From Agrobacterium tumefaciens str. B6 (GTDB taxonomy: Bacteria > Pseudomonadota > Alphaproteobacteria > Rhizobiales > Rhizobiaceae), in assembly GCF_001541315.1 (NCBI RefSeq), contig NZ_LMVK01000008.1, positions 62,001 through 126,000 of the forward strand: DNA of 64,000 nucleotides, given 5' to 3'. This document shows, in pieces, positions 26,460 through 36,192 of this stretch. How positions within the stretch are numbered: position 1 is the first letter of the stretch; each line of letters starts with the position of its first letter. The position numbers were made by a program, and so were the translations under genes. Under the pieces are notes generated by a model. It ran no database searches and was not told the DNA's origin. It saw nothing but the letters and a program-made list of their open reading frames with translations.

Positions 26460-29345
26460 TTGGTCTTGGATATTGGTGGGCGCTTAAATGACGGTACGTT
26501 GTCTCGGCGGGTGATCGAGCCAATAAAGCTTTTGCTTTCTCGATTACCCGATGCACGGTATCTAGGATTATTCTTTTTTGCCTATCTCCTTGGCTGTGGG
26601 TTTGCTCAGCTGCTTGCGGTCGTGCCAAGCACGGGCATCTCAGTATGGCCCCCCGGCGGCCTCTTTATCGCAACACTTCTCTTTGCGGGGAAAGGTACGT
26701 GGCCGTGGTGGATTGTATCGGGCGCGGGCGCCGAACTCGCTGCGAACGCTTTGTGGTTTCATAGCCCGTTTGTCGCTGCAGCTGTGATGTATATAGGCAA
26801 CGCGCTGGCGGCGATGATCGGGGCCTGGATTGTGCATCGCGTCGCCGGGCAGAGCCACCGGTTCGAGACCTTGAAGGAGGTCGTGACCCTCATCGTTTTC
26901 GGAGGAGGGCTGGCGCCGATCATCAGCGCGACGGTTGGAAGCGTAGCACTTGCATGGTTCGACATTCAGTCGCAATCTTTTACTACGGCTTGGCCGCTTT
27001 GGTGGATTGGAGACGCGACCGGAGTGCTGATTGTTGCTCCGCTTGCGCTGGTGGTTTTTCAGAGCTGGCGAGATGCGAACCGGATCTCGATCCAACGTCT
27101 AATTGAAGCTGGTGCGCTGTGCCTCGTTCTTCTCGGTCTCGCCGCATTGACACTGAGCGGCTATCTTCCGTTCGCCTACATCATCATGCCGCCCTTGCTC
27201 TGGGCTGCTGTCCGCTTTGAATTCAAAGGCGCTGCCGCGGCACTCGCCATACTCGCGGTGTTCACCGTTCTATTCACCGTATCGAGCAGCGACCAGGTCA
27301 TCGACGATCAACTTACGGAGAAGCATCGGCAGGTCATGCTCCAGCTCTTCCTGGCGATCTCAGCCTTTTCGGCACTCGTCGTCGCCGCGGTTTCAAGAGA
27401 GCATCAGCTCGCTTTACGTGCGTTTGAAGACAGCGTCGAGACGTTTCGGAACCGGGAGCGGGAGTTCTCGCAACTTGTCAACATGGTGCCGAGTTACTTG
27501 TGGCGACTAAGCGCGGAAGGTGATCCGGTATTCTTCAGCCAACGGGTCGTCGATTTCTTCGGACTGGACGTCGGTGACTATGACACCTCGGAGAAACAGG
27601 GGCTTTCTGCATTTATCGAAGCCTTGGTCCACCCTGAAGACGCGGAAGCTTTCGCCGCGGCTCTTCAGCAGTCTTTTGAAACTGGCAACCCATTCTCCTT
27701 AAAATACCGCCTGCGCGGGAAGGATGGCATTTATCGGTGGGTCGCTGGACGGGCAGAAGCGCTTCGCGGCGACGACGGCAAGATTATCCAATGGTACGGG
27801 CTATCCCAGGACATCGAAGATCAGGTTCGATCGGATACGGCGCTTCACCAAAGCAAGCAACAGCTGGAGCAAATGCTGGAGGCTGTCCCGTTCAACGTAT
27901 TGAGCTTCTCGCCTTCTGGTCAAATGACCTATGCGAGCCAACGGTATTTGAATCAGGCTGGGACGCCGTCTCCACACGTCAAAGACTTTGATGCTTTGGC
28001 CCTGGAAGTAGTCCATCCAGACGACTTTCCTGTCATGTTTGCCCGGGCCAAACACGGGTTTGTAACTGGTGAGCCGTTCATCAACCGGTTTCGCCGGATA
28101 TTGACGGATGGAAGCTACCGCTGGATCGAGGCGCGGGCGCAGCCGTTGAGAGGAAAAGATGACACAATCGTTCAATGGTATATTGCGTCGATCGATATTG
28201 AGGAGGAGATGAAGGCCCAGGAGGCATTACGCGAGCGAGAACGCTTCCTATGGCAGTTGGTGGAAACATTGCCGGCGATGATCGACTGTGCAGGGCCGGA
28301 CGGAGAGCCGCTCTATCGCAGCCAGCAGCTTCGAGAGTTCTTGGGCTACAATCTCGATGCGCTGGATGGCAGCGGGAAAACCCGGCTCGATGGAACTCTC
28401 GATTCAGGTGTGCATCCCGACGATGTAGCTGGCGTCAAAGAACAATATCATCATTGCCTGATGACGGGCGAGCCATATGCCCGGCGACATCGGTTGCGGC
28501 GGCATGACGGAGAATATCGTTGGGTAGAGACCCGAGCAGCTCCGATGCGGAATGATGCGGGAGACATCGTCCAGTGGAATGTGATTTGCCTCGACATCGA
28601 TGGAGAGGTTTGGGCCCAGGAAAATCTCCGCATGGCGCAAGACAGCTTGGCGCGCGCCAGCCAGGCTGCAAGTCTTGCGGAACTGTCTGCGTCTATCGCG
28701 CATGAGGTCAATCAGCCACTGGCTGCAGTGATGAACTATTCGAATGCCTGCCAGCGCTGGATGACGATGGACCCACCGAACATCGAGAGAGCAAAAAAAA
28801 CGGTTGATCGCATCATTCACAGCGCCAACTCGGCTGCCGATGTGGTCGCCCGTATCCGTGCTCTGTTCAAGCAGGATAGAGATACGCGAGACAGCACCTC
28901 CATCGACAAGATTATCTTTGAAATTCGAGATCTTTTGGCCTCCGAAGCGTCGCGGCGCGGGATACGTATTGAGCTCGATCTGGAAGTGGGCCTGATACTT
29001 GCGCCCTTCGACCGCGTCCAAATCCAGCAAGTCGTCATGAACCTCGTTCGCAATGCGATGGATGCAATGACATCCGTTCCGAATAGAAGAACAGTGACGG
29101 TGAAGGTTCACCGAATGGAAGATGTGGTTCGAGTGTCAGTTAGCGATTGCGGTCGAGGCGTTCAATTTCCAACCAAGATCTTCGAACCTTTCTTCACGAC
29201 GAAGGACCAGGGAATGGGGATGGGTCTTTCGATCTCTCGTTCGATCGTCGAAGCGCACGGCGGCCAATTGTGGTCTGAAAAAAATGAACCTCAGGGCGCG
29301 ATCTTCATTTTTACCTTGCGAGCCGCACTGGATCCCATCGGTTAA
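26460..29345 (+). CDS. MASE1-PAS sensor histidine kinase
   Basis: This membrane sensor kinase of 961 residues has an N-terminal MASE1 array (about eight to nine hydrophobic segments, residues about 30-330, with TGISVWPPGGLFIATLLF). Three PAS domains follow, at about 340-460, 465-585 and 590-715, each ending in a PAC-like WVAGRAEALRG or WIEARAQPLRG or WVETRAAPMRN. Then come an H box SIAHEVNQPLAAVMNYS, an N box NLVRNAMDAM, a G1 box DCGRGV and a G2 box GMGMGLSIS. It likely senses an external or redox cue through MASE1/PAS and phosphorylates the receiver protein encoded next. The start is a TTG at 26460, with GGGGAG just before it; no in-frame ATG lies nearby. Confidence 0.88.
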   Translation: MVLDIGGRLNDGTLSRRVIEPIKLLLSRLPDARYLGLFFFAYLLGCGFAQLLAVVPSTGISVWPPGGLFIATLLFAGKGTWPWWIVSGAGAELAANALWFHSPFVAAAVMYIGNALAAMIGAWIVHRVAGQSHRFETLKEVVTLIVFGGGLAPIISATVGSVALAWFDIQSQSFTTAWPLWWIGDATGVLIVAPLALVVFQSWRDANRISIQRLIEAGALCLVLLGLAALTLSGYLPFAYIIMPPLLWAAVRFEFKGAAAALAILAVFTVLFTVSSSDQVIDDQLTEKHRQVMLQLFLAISAFSALVVAAVSREHQLALRAFEDSVETFRNREREFSQLVNMVPSYLWRLSAEGDPVFFSQRVVDFFGLDVGDYDTSEKQGLSAFIEALVHPEDAEAFAAALQQSFETGNPFSLKYRLRGKDGIYRWVAGRAEALRGDDGKIIQWYGLSQDIEDQVRSDTALHQSKQQLEQMLEAVPFNVLSFSPSGQMTYASQRYLNQAGTPSPHVKDFDALALEVVHPDDFPVMFARAKHGFVTGEPFINRFRRILTDGSYRWIEARAQPLRGKDDTIVQWYIASIDIEEEMKAQEALRERERFLWQLVETLPAMIDCAGPDGEPLYRSQQLREFLGYNLDALDGSGKTRLDGTLDSGVHPDDVAGVKEQYHHCLMTGEPYARRHRLRRHDGEYRWVETRAAPMRNDAGDIVQWNVICLDIDGEVWAQENLRMAQDSLARASQAASLAELSASIAHEVNQPLAAVMNYSNACQRWMTMDPPNIERAKKTVDRIIHSANSAADVVARIRALFKQDRDTRDSTSIDKIIFEIRDLLASEASRRGIRIELDLEVGLILAPFDRVQIQQVVMNLVRNAMDAMTSVPNRRTVTVKVHRMEDVVRVSVSDCGRGVQFPTKIFEPFFTTKDQGMGMGLSISRSIVEAHGGQLWSEKNEPQGAIFIFTLRAALDPIG

Positions 29346-29465
29346 CTGCAAGCGTTCAGTGCGTTCTTATTGTTCGTCCCGAACCTTGCATCGCAAAGAG
29401 TTTCAATTGGATAGCAGACCGGTCGATAGCGAATACGGGGCATGCCGCGGTCTATGGAGGAGAAT

Positions 29466-29831
29466 ATGAACCAACGCGCGGCAGTGATTGCAGTTGTCGA
29501 TGATGATCCACAAGTGCTTGAGTCTCTCCAAGAGCTCCTGGAATCAGCCGGGTTTACCCCACGAACCTTCTCGTCTGGCGCTGCGTTTCTGGCTGTTGGT
29601 CTTAGCGAGGTCGACGTTCTGATTACCGATATCGGGATGCCGGATATGGACGGTTTCGAATTGCAGGCCTGTGTCGAGGAAAAACATCCTCACATTTCCA
29701 TATTTCTAATAAGCGGCAGGCACGAGAAGTCGGATCGAAAATCATCCCGCACTGAGAAGATCTTGCGAAAGCCATTCGATGGCCACGCCTTGCTGGAGTC
29801 GATCCGAAGAACGCTGGCAACGCATCACTAA
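29466..29831 (+). CDS. Receiver-only response regulator
   Basis: This 121-residue protein is a single CheY-like receiver with no output domain. Seen: VIAVVDDDPQVLESL with the acidic pair, the phosphoacceptor in VLITDIGMPDMDG, the Ser in FLISGRHEK and the Lys in KILRKPFDG. It lies 120 bases after the MASE1-PAS kinase and is probably its phosphorylation partner. Lacking a DNA-binding domain, it would act by protein contact or as a phosphate sink. The ATG at 29466 is chosen because GGAGGA ends four bases before it; an upstream in-frame ATG at 29442 has no such site. Confidence 0.85.
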   Translation: MNQRAAVIAVVDDDPQVLESLQELLESAGFTPRTFSSGAAFLAVGLSEVDVLITDIGMPDMDGFELQACVEEKHPHISIFLISGRHEKSDRKSSRTEKILRKPFDGHALLESIRRTLATHH

Positions 29832-30079
29832 ATCCTGGCGAGAGAGCCACAGCTCACCGCGCACTGGTATTAACGGTGATCGTCTAAGCTGAAAACATAC
29901 TCGCTATAGCCCTATGGCTAGGCCGCCCTCGTAGAGCGCCCAATCGACCGCCGGCGGGCAGCAACCTACAATCCGAAGCGCAGTCTCGTCATCCCGATGC
30001 TCTGACATCGCAATACGGGTGCTTTTCACGACGAAGCGCTGTGACAATTCCACGTATTCTAGATCAAAAGGAGACAAGC

Positions 30080-30997
30080 ATGAGCGCAGTTAATGCTTTA
30101 CGCGCCGATCAAGTTAGAACGGAAGAACTCGTTCCGTCGCGTTACGCCGTTCAGATCGGTGAGATCGAAGTGCTGGTCATCAGCGACGGTGTTCTCCCGC
30201 TACCTACAAAGATGCTAGGGCACAATGCGCAAGCGTCCGAGCGTGCGGCCTGGCTTGGCGAAATGTTCTTGCCCCAGGACGCGTTCGACTGGTCGTTGAA
30301 CGTCGTTCTCGTCCGCCACGGCGAGCGGACGATACTCGTCGACGTCGGTCTTGGACTTGACCCGGATCTGAACCTGCCGAGGGCCGGACAGGTGGTCAGG
30401 CGGCTCGAAGCGGCCGGTGTCGATCTCGGATCGGTCACCGACATCATCATCACTCATATGCATATGGATCATGTCGGCGGGCTCCTCGTCGAAGGTGTCA
30501 AGAAACGGCTGCGTTCCGATCTTCGAATTCACGTTGCGGCCGCCGAACTCAACTTCTGGGAAAACCCGGACTTCACGCATGTGAATATGCCGCAGGGGTT
30601 TCCTGACGCACTCCGCGCCGCAGCCAAGAAATTCGCTGCAGAATATCGAGACCTCATCAACACGTTCGAAGATGAGTATGAAGTCGCACCGGGGATCGTC
30701 ATTCACCGTACAGGCGGACACACGCCAGGGCACAGTGTCGTGCGTCTTTCATCGGGCGGCGACCGGCTGACATTCGCTGGCGATGCGATCTTCGCGGTCG
30801 GTTTTGATCATCCCGACTGGTACAATGGCTTCGAGCACGACCCGGAGGAGGCCGCTCGGGTCCGGTTGAAGCTTCTGAGGGAACTGGCCGACACCGGCGA
30901 ACAGCTGGTTGCGACGCATTTGCCTTTCCCATCGGTAGGGCGGGTGGCGACAGACGGCGAAGCCTTCCGCTGGGTCCCCGTCTTCTGGGATTACTGA
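30080..30997 (+). CDS. Metallo-beta-lactamase-fold hydrolase
   Basis: This protein of about 305 residues has the metallo-beta-lactamase fold. Seen: the zinc motif THMHMDHVGG, the later His in TGGHTPGHSV, and the Asp strand FAGDAIFA. Family members include lactonases that cleave N-acyl homoserine lactones and various glyoxalase-like hydrolases; this HxHxDH form fits AttM/AiiA-like lactonases in layout, but the substrate is not proven. The ribosome site GGAGA precedes the ATG. The protein at 34626-35537 is a close paralog, sharing LVPSRY, GSVTD and GLLV..GVK blocks. It is followed by an SDR gene. Confidence 0.82.
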   Translation: MSAVNALRADQVRTEELVPSRYAVQIGEIEVLVISDGVLPLPTKMLGHNAQASERAAWLGEMFLPQDAFDWSLNVVLVRHGERTILVDVGLGLDPDLNLPRAGQVVRRLEAAGVDLGSVTDIIITHMHMDHVGGLLVEGVKKRLRSDLRIHVAAAELNFWENPDFTHVNMPQGFPDALRAAAKKFAAEYRDLINTFEDEYEVAPGIVIHRTGGHTPGHSVVRLSSGGDRLTFAGDAIFAVGFDHPDWYNGFEHDPEEAARVRLKLLRELADTGEQLVATHLPFPSVGRVATDGEAFRWVPVFWDY

Positions 30998-31250
30998 TCG
31001 AATAAGCACTTAAAGTTTGGTGCCGTATGCGATTGGTCGAAGACCTCATCGCTTACGGCACTTCCTATTTGGTCAGGCGCTTAACGAGCATTCGATTTTT
31101 GCCCGGCAGACGTGCGATGTCTGTGGCGACCTTACCGATTGCCAGTCGATCGCACCGTTCGATGGCACAGGTTTTCACAAGAAGAATCCAAGCCCTTGCA
31201 TAAGAGCGCATCGGCATCGGATTCTGTTCATTTTCAATGGAAACAGAACA

Positions 31251-32000
31251 ATGCAGCATCTCAAGAACAAAATTGCCGTCATAACCGGCGGCAACAGCGG
31301 GATCGGCAAAGCCACTGCTCAACTCTTTGCCGATGAAGGCGCGCAAGTCATCATCACCGGCCGGCGGGCGGATATAGTCGCCCGGGCAGTCAACGAAATT
31401 GGTCGGGGAGCTGTGGGTTTCGTAGGTGATACCGCCGATCTGGAGCATCACCAGAAACTGGCCGAAATGATTGCCGAGAAATTCGGCAAGTTTGATGTTT
31501 ACATGGCCAATGCCGGCGTCATCAATCTCACGGCCTCCAGCAAGGTGACGCCGGAAGAATATGACCAGCACTTCGCCATCAACACGCGGGGTGTCTTCTT
31601 CGGAGTGCAGGCGATGGCGCCGTTGATCAGGGATGGCGGCAATATCATCGTCACAAGCTCGCTCGCCGCAACAAAGGTACTGCCTGATCATACGGTCTAT
31701 GCCGGATCCAAGGCAGCCGTTTCTGCCTTCGCTCGAAATTGGGCAATCGAGCTGAAACCACGGAAAATCAGGGTCAACATATTGAGCCCAGGACCTGTTG
31801 AGACCGCAATTTTGGGCAAGCTCGGCGTTTCTGAAGAGCAGCTCCCGGATTTCGAGCAGCATATGGCGTCGCTTATCCCCGCCGGGCGCATGGGTCGGCC
31901 AGAGGAGCTTGCGCGCGCGGCGCTGTTTCTTGCATCTGATGCTGGCAGTTTCGTCAACGGGATCGAACTTCACGTTGACGGCGGCATGACGCTGGTATGA
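31251..32000 (+). CDS. Classical short-chain dehydrogenase/reductase
   Basis: This 249-residue SDR has all classical marks: the cofactor loop TGGNSGIGKA, the structural NAG in ANAGVI, the active-site Ser in IVTSSLAA and YAGSKAA (Tyr and Lys), and the C-terminal SPGPVET. The Arg-rich GRRAD after strand two suggests NADP preference. The natural substrate is unknown. It lies 253 bases after the lactamase-fold gene and converges on the AraC-family gene, whose stop is 16 bases away. The start at 31251 begins exactly at the Rossmann strand. Confidence 0.88.
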   Translation: MQHLKNKIAVITGGNSGIGKATAQLFADEGAQVIITGRRADIVARAVNEIGRGAVGFVGDTADLEHHQKLAEMIAEKFGKFDVYMANAGVINLTASSKVTPEEYDQHFAINTRGVFFGVQAMAPLIRDGGNIIVTSSLAATKVLPDHTVYAGSKAAVSAFARNWAIELKPRKIRVNILSPGPVETAILGKLGVSEEQLPDFEQHMASLIPAGRMGRPEELARAALFLASDAGSFVNGIELHVDGGMTLV

Positions 32001-32016
32001 GATCGATCAGACGGTG

Positions 32017-32913
32017 TCACAGGGCAGCCCTTCGCCATTCGCTCGGTGTCAGACCTGTATGACGTTTGAATGCGACGCTGAAAGCTGTCAGCGTCGCGTA
32101 ACCCTGCCGCTCTGCAATCTCGGTCACTTGTAAACGAGGATCGCGAAGCATCGCCATCGCGCGCTCCATCCGCCGTTGACGTAGCCATTCATGTGGGCTG
32201 ACGCCCGTACTTTTCTTGAAAGCCCTGCAGAAATGAAAACGCGAGAGGTTTACTCCGTCTGCGAGCGCTCCAAGCGAGATGTCTCTGTCATCGTCCGAGG
32301 AGAGGCGCTCGAGGCTCATCCGCAGGACATAGGGAGAAAGCCCGCCCGAGGTGTTACTGAACGCCTCAGCGATATCTCGGTGGGCTTTGACGACATGAAT
32401 TGCGATCAACGTCGTAAGCTGCTGACGATATAGATTTTCCAGATATGCCGGTTCAACTGAAGGCTCAATCGACTTTTCGAGAAGCGTTGCCAGTAGGCTG
32501 TCGGGTCGCGCCGTACTTTCCACCAGCGAGGTCGTGGGGCCAGGGCATTCCTTGGCGATCTGCTCGAGCAGTTCGGGCGCCATGTAAGCCTGCACGATAT
32601 CCATTGGGCCATGTATGTCCCAGCGGGAGCTGGATCCGGCTGGGATAAATGTAATTGAGCCCCGGCGCCCCACGGACGAGTGGCGGTCCCGCCCGGATAT
32701 GCGCTCGAGACGCTGCATCGCTCCGAGATAGGTCATCACCACATGGTCGGACATCGGTTTCACGATGTCATGGAACGGTTGATGTTTCCAGCGGGCAAGC
32801 CGGGTTTCGAAAGGATCGTGCACGCTAAAGAATGTTAACGGCGAGGTTCGCAGGACGCGTTCCATTTCGACGTCGGCCTGAACTGGCGGCGCTGGTTGAT
32901 CGGAAGCGTCCAT
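32017..32913 (-). CDS. AraC-family transcriptional regulator
   Basis: This protein of about 298 residues has an AraC C-terminal double helix-turn-helix: ISLGALADGVNLSRFHFCRAFKKSTGVSPHEWL and VTEIAERQGYATLTAFSVAFKRHTGLTPSEWR. The N-terminal part looks like the cupin-type effector domain. The frame is open back to 33138 (373 codons), but the ATG at 32913 follows AGAGGAC at proper spacing and starts the family-like part, so I use it. It probably controls the neighbouring SDR, which it converges with, or the hydrolase gene behind it. The inducer is unknown. Confidence 0.85.
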   Translation of the reverse strand: MDASDQPAPPVQADVEMERVLRTSPLTFFSVHDPFETRLARWKHQPFHDIVKPMSDHVVMTYLGAMQRLERISGRDRHSSVGRRGSITFIPAGSSSRWDIHGPMDIVQAYMAPELLEQIAKECPGPTTSLVESTARPDSLLATLLEKSIEPSVEPAYLENLYRQQLTTLIAIHVVKAHRDIAEAFSNTSGGLSPYVLRMSLERLSSDDDRDISLGALADGVNLSRFHFCRAFKKSTGVSPHEWLRQRRMERAMAMLRDPRLQVTEIAERQGYATLTAFSVAFKRHTGLTPSEWRRAAL

Positions 32914-33252
32914 TGCGTCCTCTTCAAGGACGCACTTTTCAATATCGGACGTGTATTTCTTGGTCGTCGTGTGAGCCACGAGTGCATCCTTCCTTCGGCT
33001 CTTTGTTGGAGACGTGGAAGGACGATATGCAACAGGCCGTGCAGAAGGTATCAGTCGTTGGAATACATCATCTAAGCTATTGTTCGTGCCGCCTGCACGA
33101 ATTCGTATAGCGTCTTGGCCAATAGAGAAGGCGCTCAAACCGAATGGCAGATCGGTTATCTTACATCGCTATGAGACCTGACCTTTTTCATAGGATTAAG
33201 GCAATGAGAGTAGAGAAGGCGGCACAGGTCATGAGCCGCCTCCCGGCGCTGC
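32914..33252. other. Upstream region of the AraC gene
   Basis: The 339 bases between the hydrolase stop and the AraC start should hold the AraC promoter. The AraC frame stays open for 75 codons here but without family resemblance. No inverted repeat stands out. Confidence 0.4.
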
Positions 33253-34275
33253 TCAGCTTCTAACGAAAGCAAGCAGGTCTTCGTTGATTACGGCAGCGTG
33301 CGTCGTGCACATCCCGTGCGGCAGGCTTGCGTAGGTCTTGAGTGTCGAGTGCTTGAGAAGCTTGGCGGAGAGCGGCGCAGAATTGGCAATCGGAACGATC
33401 TGGTCGTCGTCACCATGTAAGACAAGTGTCGGCACGGTGATCGTTTGCAGATCGTCCGTGAAATCAGTTTCTGAAAACGCCTTGATGCCGAGATAGTGTG
33501 CATTGGCAGCGCCCATCATAGCCTGCCGCCACCAGTTATGAATGATCGCATCGATCGGTTTAACGCCATCCCGATTGAAACCATAGAATGGGCCGCTCGG
33601 CAGATCGAAATAGAACTGGGATCGGTTGGCGGCAAGCTGGGCACGAAGATCATCAAAAGCCTCAATCGGGAGCCCGCCAGGGTTATTCACCGTCTTGACC
33701 ATGATCGGAGGTACAGCACCGATAAGGGCCAGCTTCGCGACACGACCATGGGGTTGACCATGTCTGGCGACGTAGTGGGTGGCCTCGCCTCCGCCTGTGG
33801 AGTGACCTATGTGGATCGCGTTTCGTAGATCCAGATGTTTGGCGACGGCGGCGAAGTCTGCTGCGTAGTGCTCCATGTCGTGGCCGTTGCTGGGTTGGCC
33901 TGACCGCCCATGGCCACGGCGGTCATGCGCAATTACGCGATAACCTTTGCCGAGGAAGAACAACATCTGAGCATCCCAGTCGTCCGATGAAAGTGGCCAC
34001 CCGTGGTGAAAGACGATCGCCTGAGCATCCTTTGGCCCCCAGTCCTTGTAGAAGATCATAACGCCATCGGCAGTGATCACGTAATTCTTGTGTTCGTTCG
34101 CACTGTTGGTGCTCGAACCCCTCTTCTCGTTTGTTTTTGCAGAAACGCTCAACGGCGCTGCCGCAAGAATTGGCGCAGAGAGACCGGCAACCAAAAAATC
34201 ACGGCGGAACGGCTTCGCCGGCGCGGGGAGGCGGTTATTGATAAAGGGGCGAGTCGAGGAAAAGCTCTCAATCAT
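33253..34275 (-). CDS. Exported alpha/beta hydrolase, chloroperoxidase-like
   Basis: This 340-residue hydrolase is of the cofactor-free haloperoxidase/esterase group. Seen: a Tat-like leader (KPFRRDFLVAGLSAPILAA, near residues 22-40), the strand [17 protein letters not shown], the nucleophile elbow GHSTGGGE, the acid [13 protein letters not shown] HGDDDQIVP and the catalytic His in LPHGM. The block AVPPIMVKTVNNPGG is nearly the same as in the cytoplasmic paralog at 38322-39143. These proteins hydrolyse esters or lactones and can show perhydrolase activity; the physiological substrate is unknown. The twin-arginine leader suggests folded export to the periplasm. Confidence 0.85.
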   Translation of the reverse strand: MIESFSSTRPFINNRLPAPAKPFRRDFLVAGLSAPILAAAPLSVSAKTNEKRGSSTNSANEHKNYVITADGVMIFYKDWGPKDAQAIVFHHGWPLSSDDWDAQMLFFLGKGYRVIAHDRRGHGRSGQPSNGHDMEHYAADFAAVAKHLDLRNAIHIGHSTGGGEATHYVARHGQPHGRVAKLALIGAVPPIMVKTVNNPGGLPIEAFDDLRAQLAANRSQFYFDLPSGPFYGFNRDGVKPIDAIIHNWWRQAMMGAANAHYLGIKAFSETDFTDDLQTITVPTLVLHGDDDQIVPIANSAPLSAKLLKHSTLKTYASLPHGMCTTHAAVINEDLLAFVRS

Positions 34276-34564
34276 ATTTATCTCCGTTGTGAGCCATTAA
34301 CGGGAATAGTTCTACTCAAATCGATCAGGGCGAGACCTTGTGGGGTTGCTGTAAGTATCGTGTGATTGCCAGTTTCAGAATACGTGCAAAGAGCGAGCGG
34401 CAGCTGATGAGGCTATCTCTCGGCACTTCGGCAGCGATCGATAATTAGCCTCACCTTGCTTTACCCGCGTTAGGTACAATTGCTCGTGCGGGAAAGGCCA
34501 CAACACCGGAAACAGGTTGAGCAAAAAGGATCTTGAAATCCTGTAGCGCCCTTATGGCTCGCCT

Positions 34565-34602
34565 TTAAAAAAGAAACGCCGCCCTGGATAGCCCAAGGCG
34601 GC
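34565..34602 (-). terminator. Rho-independent terminator after the MBL-fold gene
   Basis: On the minus strand, GCCGCC...GGCGGC arms (34597-34602 with 34578-34583) with additional inner pairs are followed by GTTTCTTTTTT. It sits about 25 bases past the stop of the lactamase-fold gene, the ideal place for its terminator. Confidence 0.8.
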
Positions 34603-34625
34603 AAAGAGGTCAGTGTCTATTTTCG

Positions 34626-35537
34626 TTAGTAGTCCCAGGGCGCAGGCACCCAACGGTACAGCTTCTCAGATGGCGCCACTCGTCCCAGCGACGGAAACGG
34701 TAAGTGTGTAGAGACAAGCCAAGAACCCGTTCCGGCCAGTTCTTCCATGAGCCGAAGTCGAACGTTCGTAGCCTCCTCCGGGTCGTGCTCGAAACCATTG
34801 TGCCACTCAGGATGATCGAAAGATACGGGAAACAATGCATCCCCGCCAAACATCAGTCTTTCGCCTTTGGAAGAGATGCGAACCACACTGTGACCAGGCG
34901 TGTGGCCTCCCGTCTTCGAAACGGTCACGCCTGGTGCAATCTCAACCTCTTGCTCGAATGTCATAAGGTTATCTGCATAGACGGAGAGGAATTCTTTCGA
35001 GGCACCACGAGCGAGTTCTGCAAGATCCGGAGGCATCGCTGTGCGCGAAAAATCCGGGGCGTCCCAAAACGCAGCCTCCGCTGCAGAGAGATGAACACGA
35101 ACGCTACTTGGTAGACGGTCCTTTACGCCCCGTACGAGAAGCCCTCCCACATGATCGAAATGCATGTGGGTCAACACAACGTCTGTTACCGAGCCGAGAC
35201 CAACGCCCGCGGCTTCGAGCCGCGTCGCGAACTGGCCGGCACGAGGAAAGTTCGGGTACTCTTCTCCTAAACCACTGTCGATTAGTATCGTTTGATGGCC
35301 GCTGCGAACAACTACAGCGTTCAACGCCCAATCGAAAGCTTCGTGATCGAGGAAGCGCTCATCAAGCCAGGCATTGCGTGATCCTGGATCAGCATTGGTT
35401 GCCATTGACTCAGCAGGGGGTGTCAAAATGCCATCACTTATGATGATCACTTCAATGTCGCCGATGTTGATGACATAGCGAGACGGTACCAGTTCGTCCC
35501 GCGAGGATTTAATATTTCCGGTCAATTCCAAATTCAT
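34626..35537 (-). CDS. Metallo-beta-lactamase-fold hydrolase, second copy
   Basis: This 303-residue protein is a paralog of the one at 30080-30997. Seen: the zinc motif THMHFDHVGG, the His in TGGHTPGHSV, and the Asp strand FGGDALFP. Shared blocks include LVPSRY near residue 20, FDWALNAVVVR, RAGQ and the C-terminal RWVPAPWDY (RWVPVFWDY in the paralog). Lactonase or similar hydrolase activity is inferred only from the fold. The ribosome site is GGAGCAAACA before the ATG. It is a single gene ended by a clear terminator. Confidence 0.83.
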   Translation of the reverse strand: MNLELTGNIKSSRDELVPSRYVINIGDIEVIIISDGILTPPAESMATNADPGSRNAWLDERFLDHEAFDWALNAVVVRSGHQTILIDSGLGEEYPNFPRAGQFATRLEAAGVGLGSVTDVVLTHMHFDHVGGLLVRGVKDRLPSSVRVHLSAAEAAFWDAPDFSRTAMPPDLAELARGASKEFLSVYADNLMTFEQEVEIAPGVTVSKTGGHTPGHSVVRISSKGERLMFGGDALFPVSFDHPEWHNGFEHDPEEATNVRLRLMEELAGTGSWLVSTHLPFPSLGRVAPSEKLYRWVPAPWDY

Positions 35538-36192
35538 TGTTTGCTCCGTTAAAGAGTGATGGGCTCGGCGGCAAGGTGATAGTCAATGTTGCCAGCCGCT
35601 ATCTTTCTAACCTTCGCGGGACAGCGTTTGAGCTCTACGTGAGTATCAGCACATACGACGAAAGCTGTATCCAGTTCGAACATAGGCGACATAAGGGACG
35701 CTTTGGGGAGGCGGCGAAAACTGGTCGAACTGTAGCGCATTGACCCGCGCTCAATGTGGAGGACGGGGTACAGCCGAACAGGATCTTCGTCAGCGGACAA
35801 AGATGTCAGCCGATCGGGAGAACTAACGGAACCTGCAGCTGGCTAAGGTCGCGAACAAATATGGCGAACTTGCTATTTCTGGCGGGGCTCAATCGTAGCC
35901 CCGACGATGTCACGTTCACATAATGCCTAAACGTCGGCGGACTCGAACGGACCTGTACTGTTGGACTTAGCAAGAGCGAAACCTGATCGGCAAGCGGCGA
36001 TAAGTATGCCTCGAGAGTTCGGCCCACTCCTGCGGCCAAAAATCTTGCGGCCTAATAGTTCAGCCGGCGCCAGCCTTAGGCTTTGGCTGCAGTCCTGGCA
36101 TTGGATATCGATGCAGGAGTAAGATGACGCGGAAATACAGCTAACGCGCGCCTGGCGCTACATTGGCGAGGTTCGCGTCAGCCGAAATGTTA
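35538..36192. other. 655-base gap, no supported gene
   Basis: This lies between the MBL-fold gene and the GST gene, and should hold the MBL promoter. Two minus-strand frames of 77-83 codons (35549-35800 and 35806-36039) show no family resemblance and no ribosome site. Confidence 0.4.

Noticed and set aside
31065-31973. 302-codon minus-strand frame opposite the SDR
   Set aside because: The plus strand has a complete classical SDR with all motifs; the antisense frame is a GC-bias artefact.
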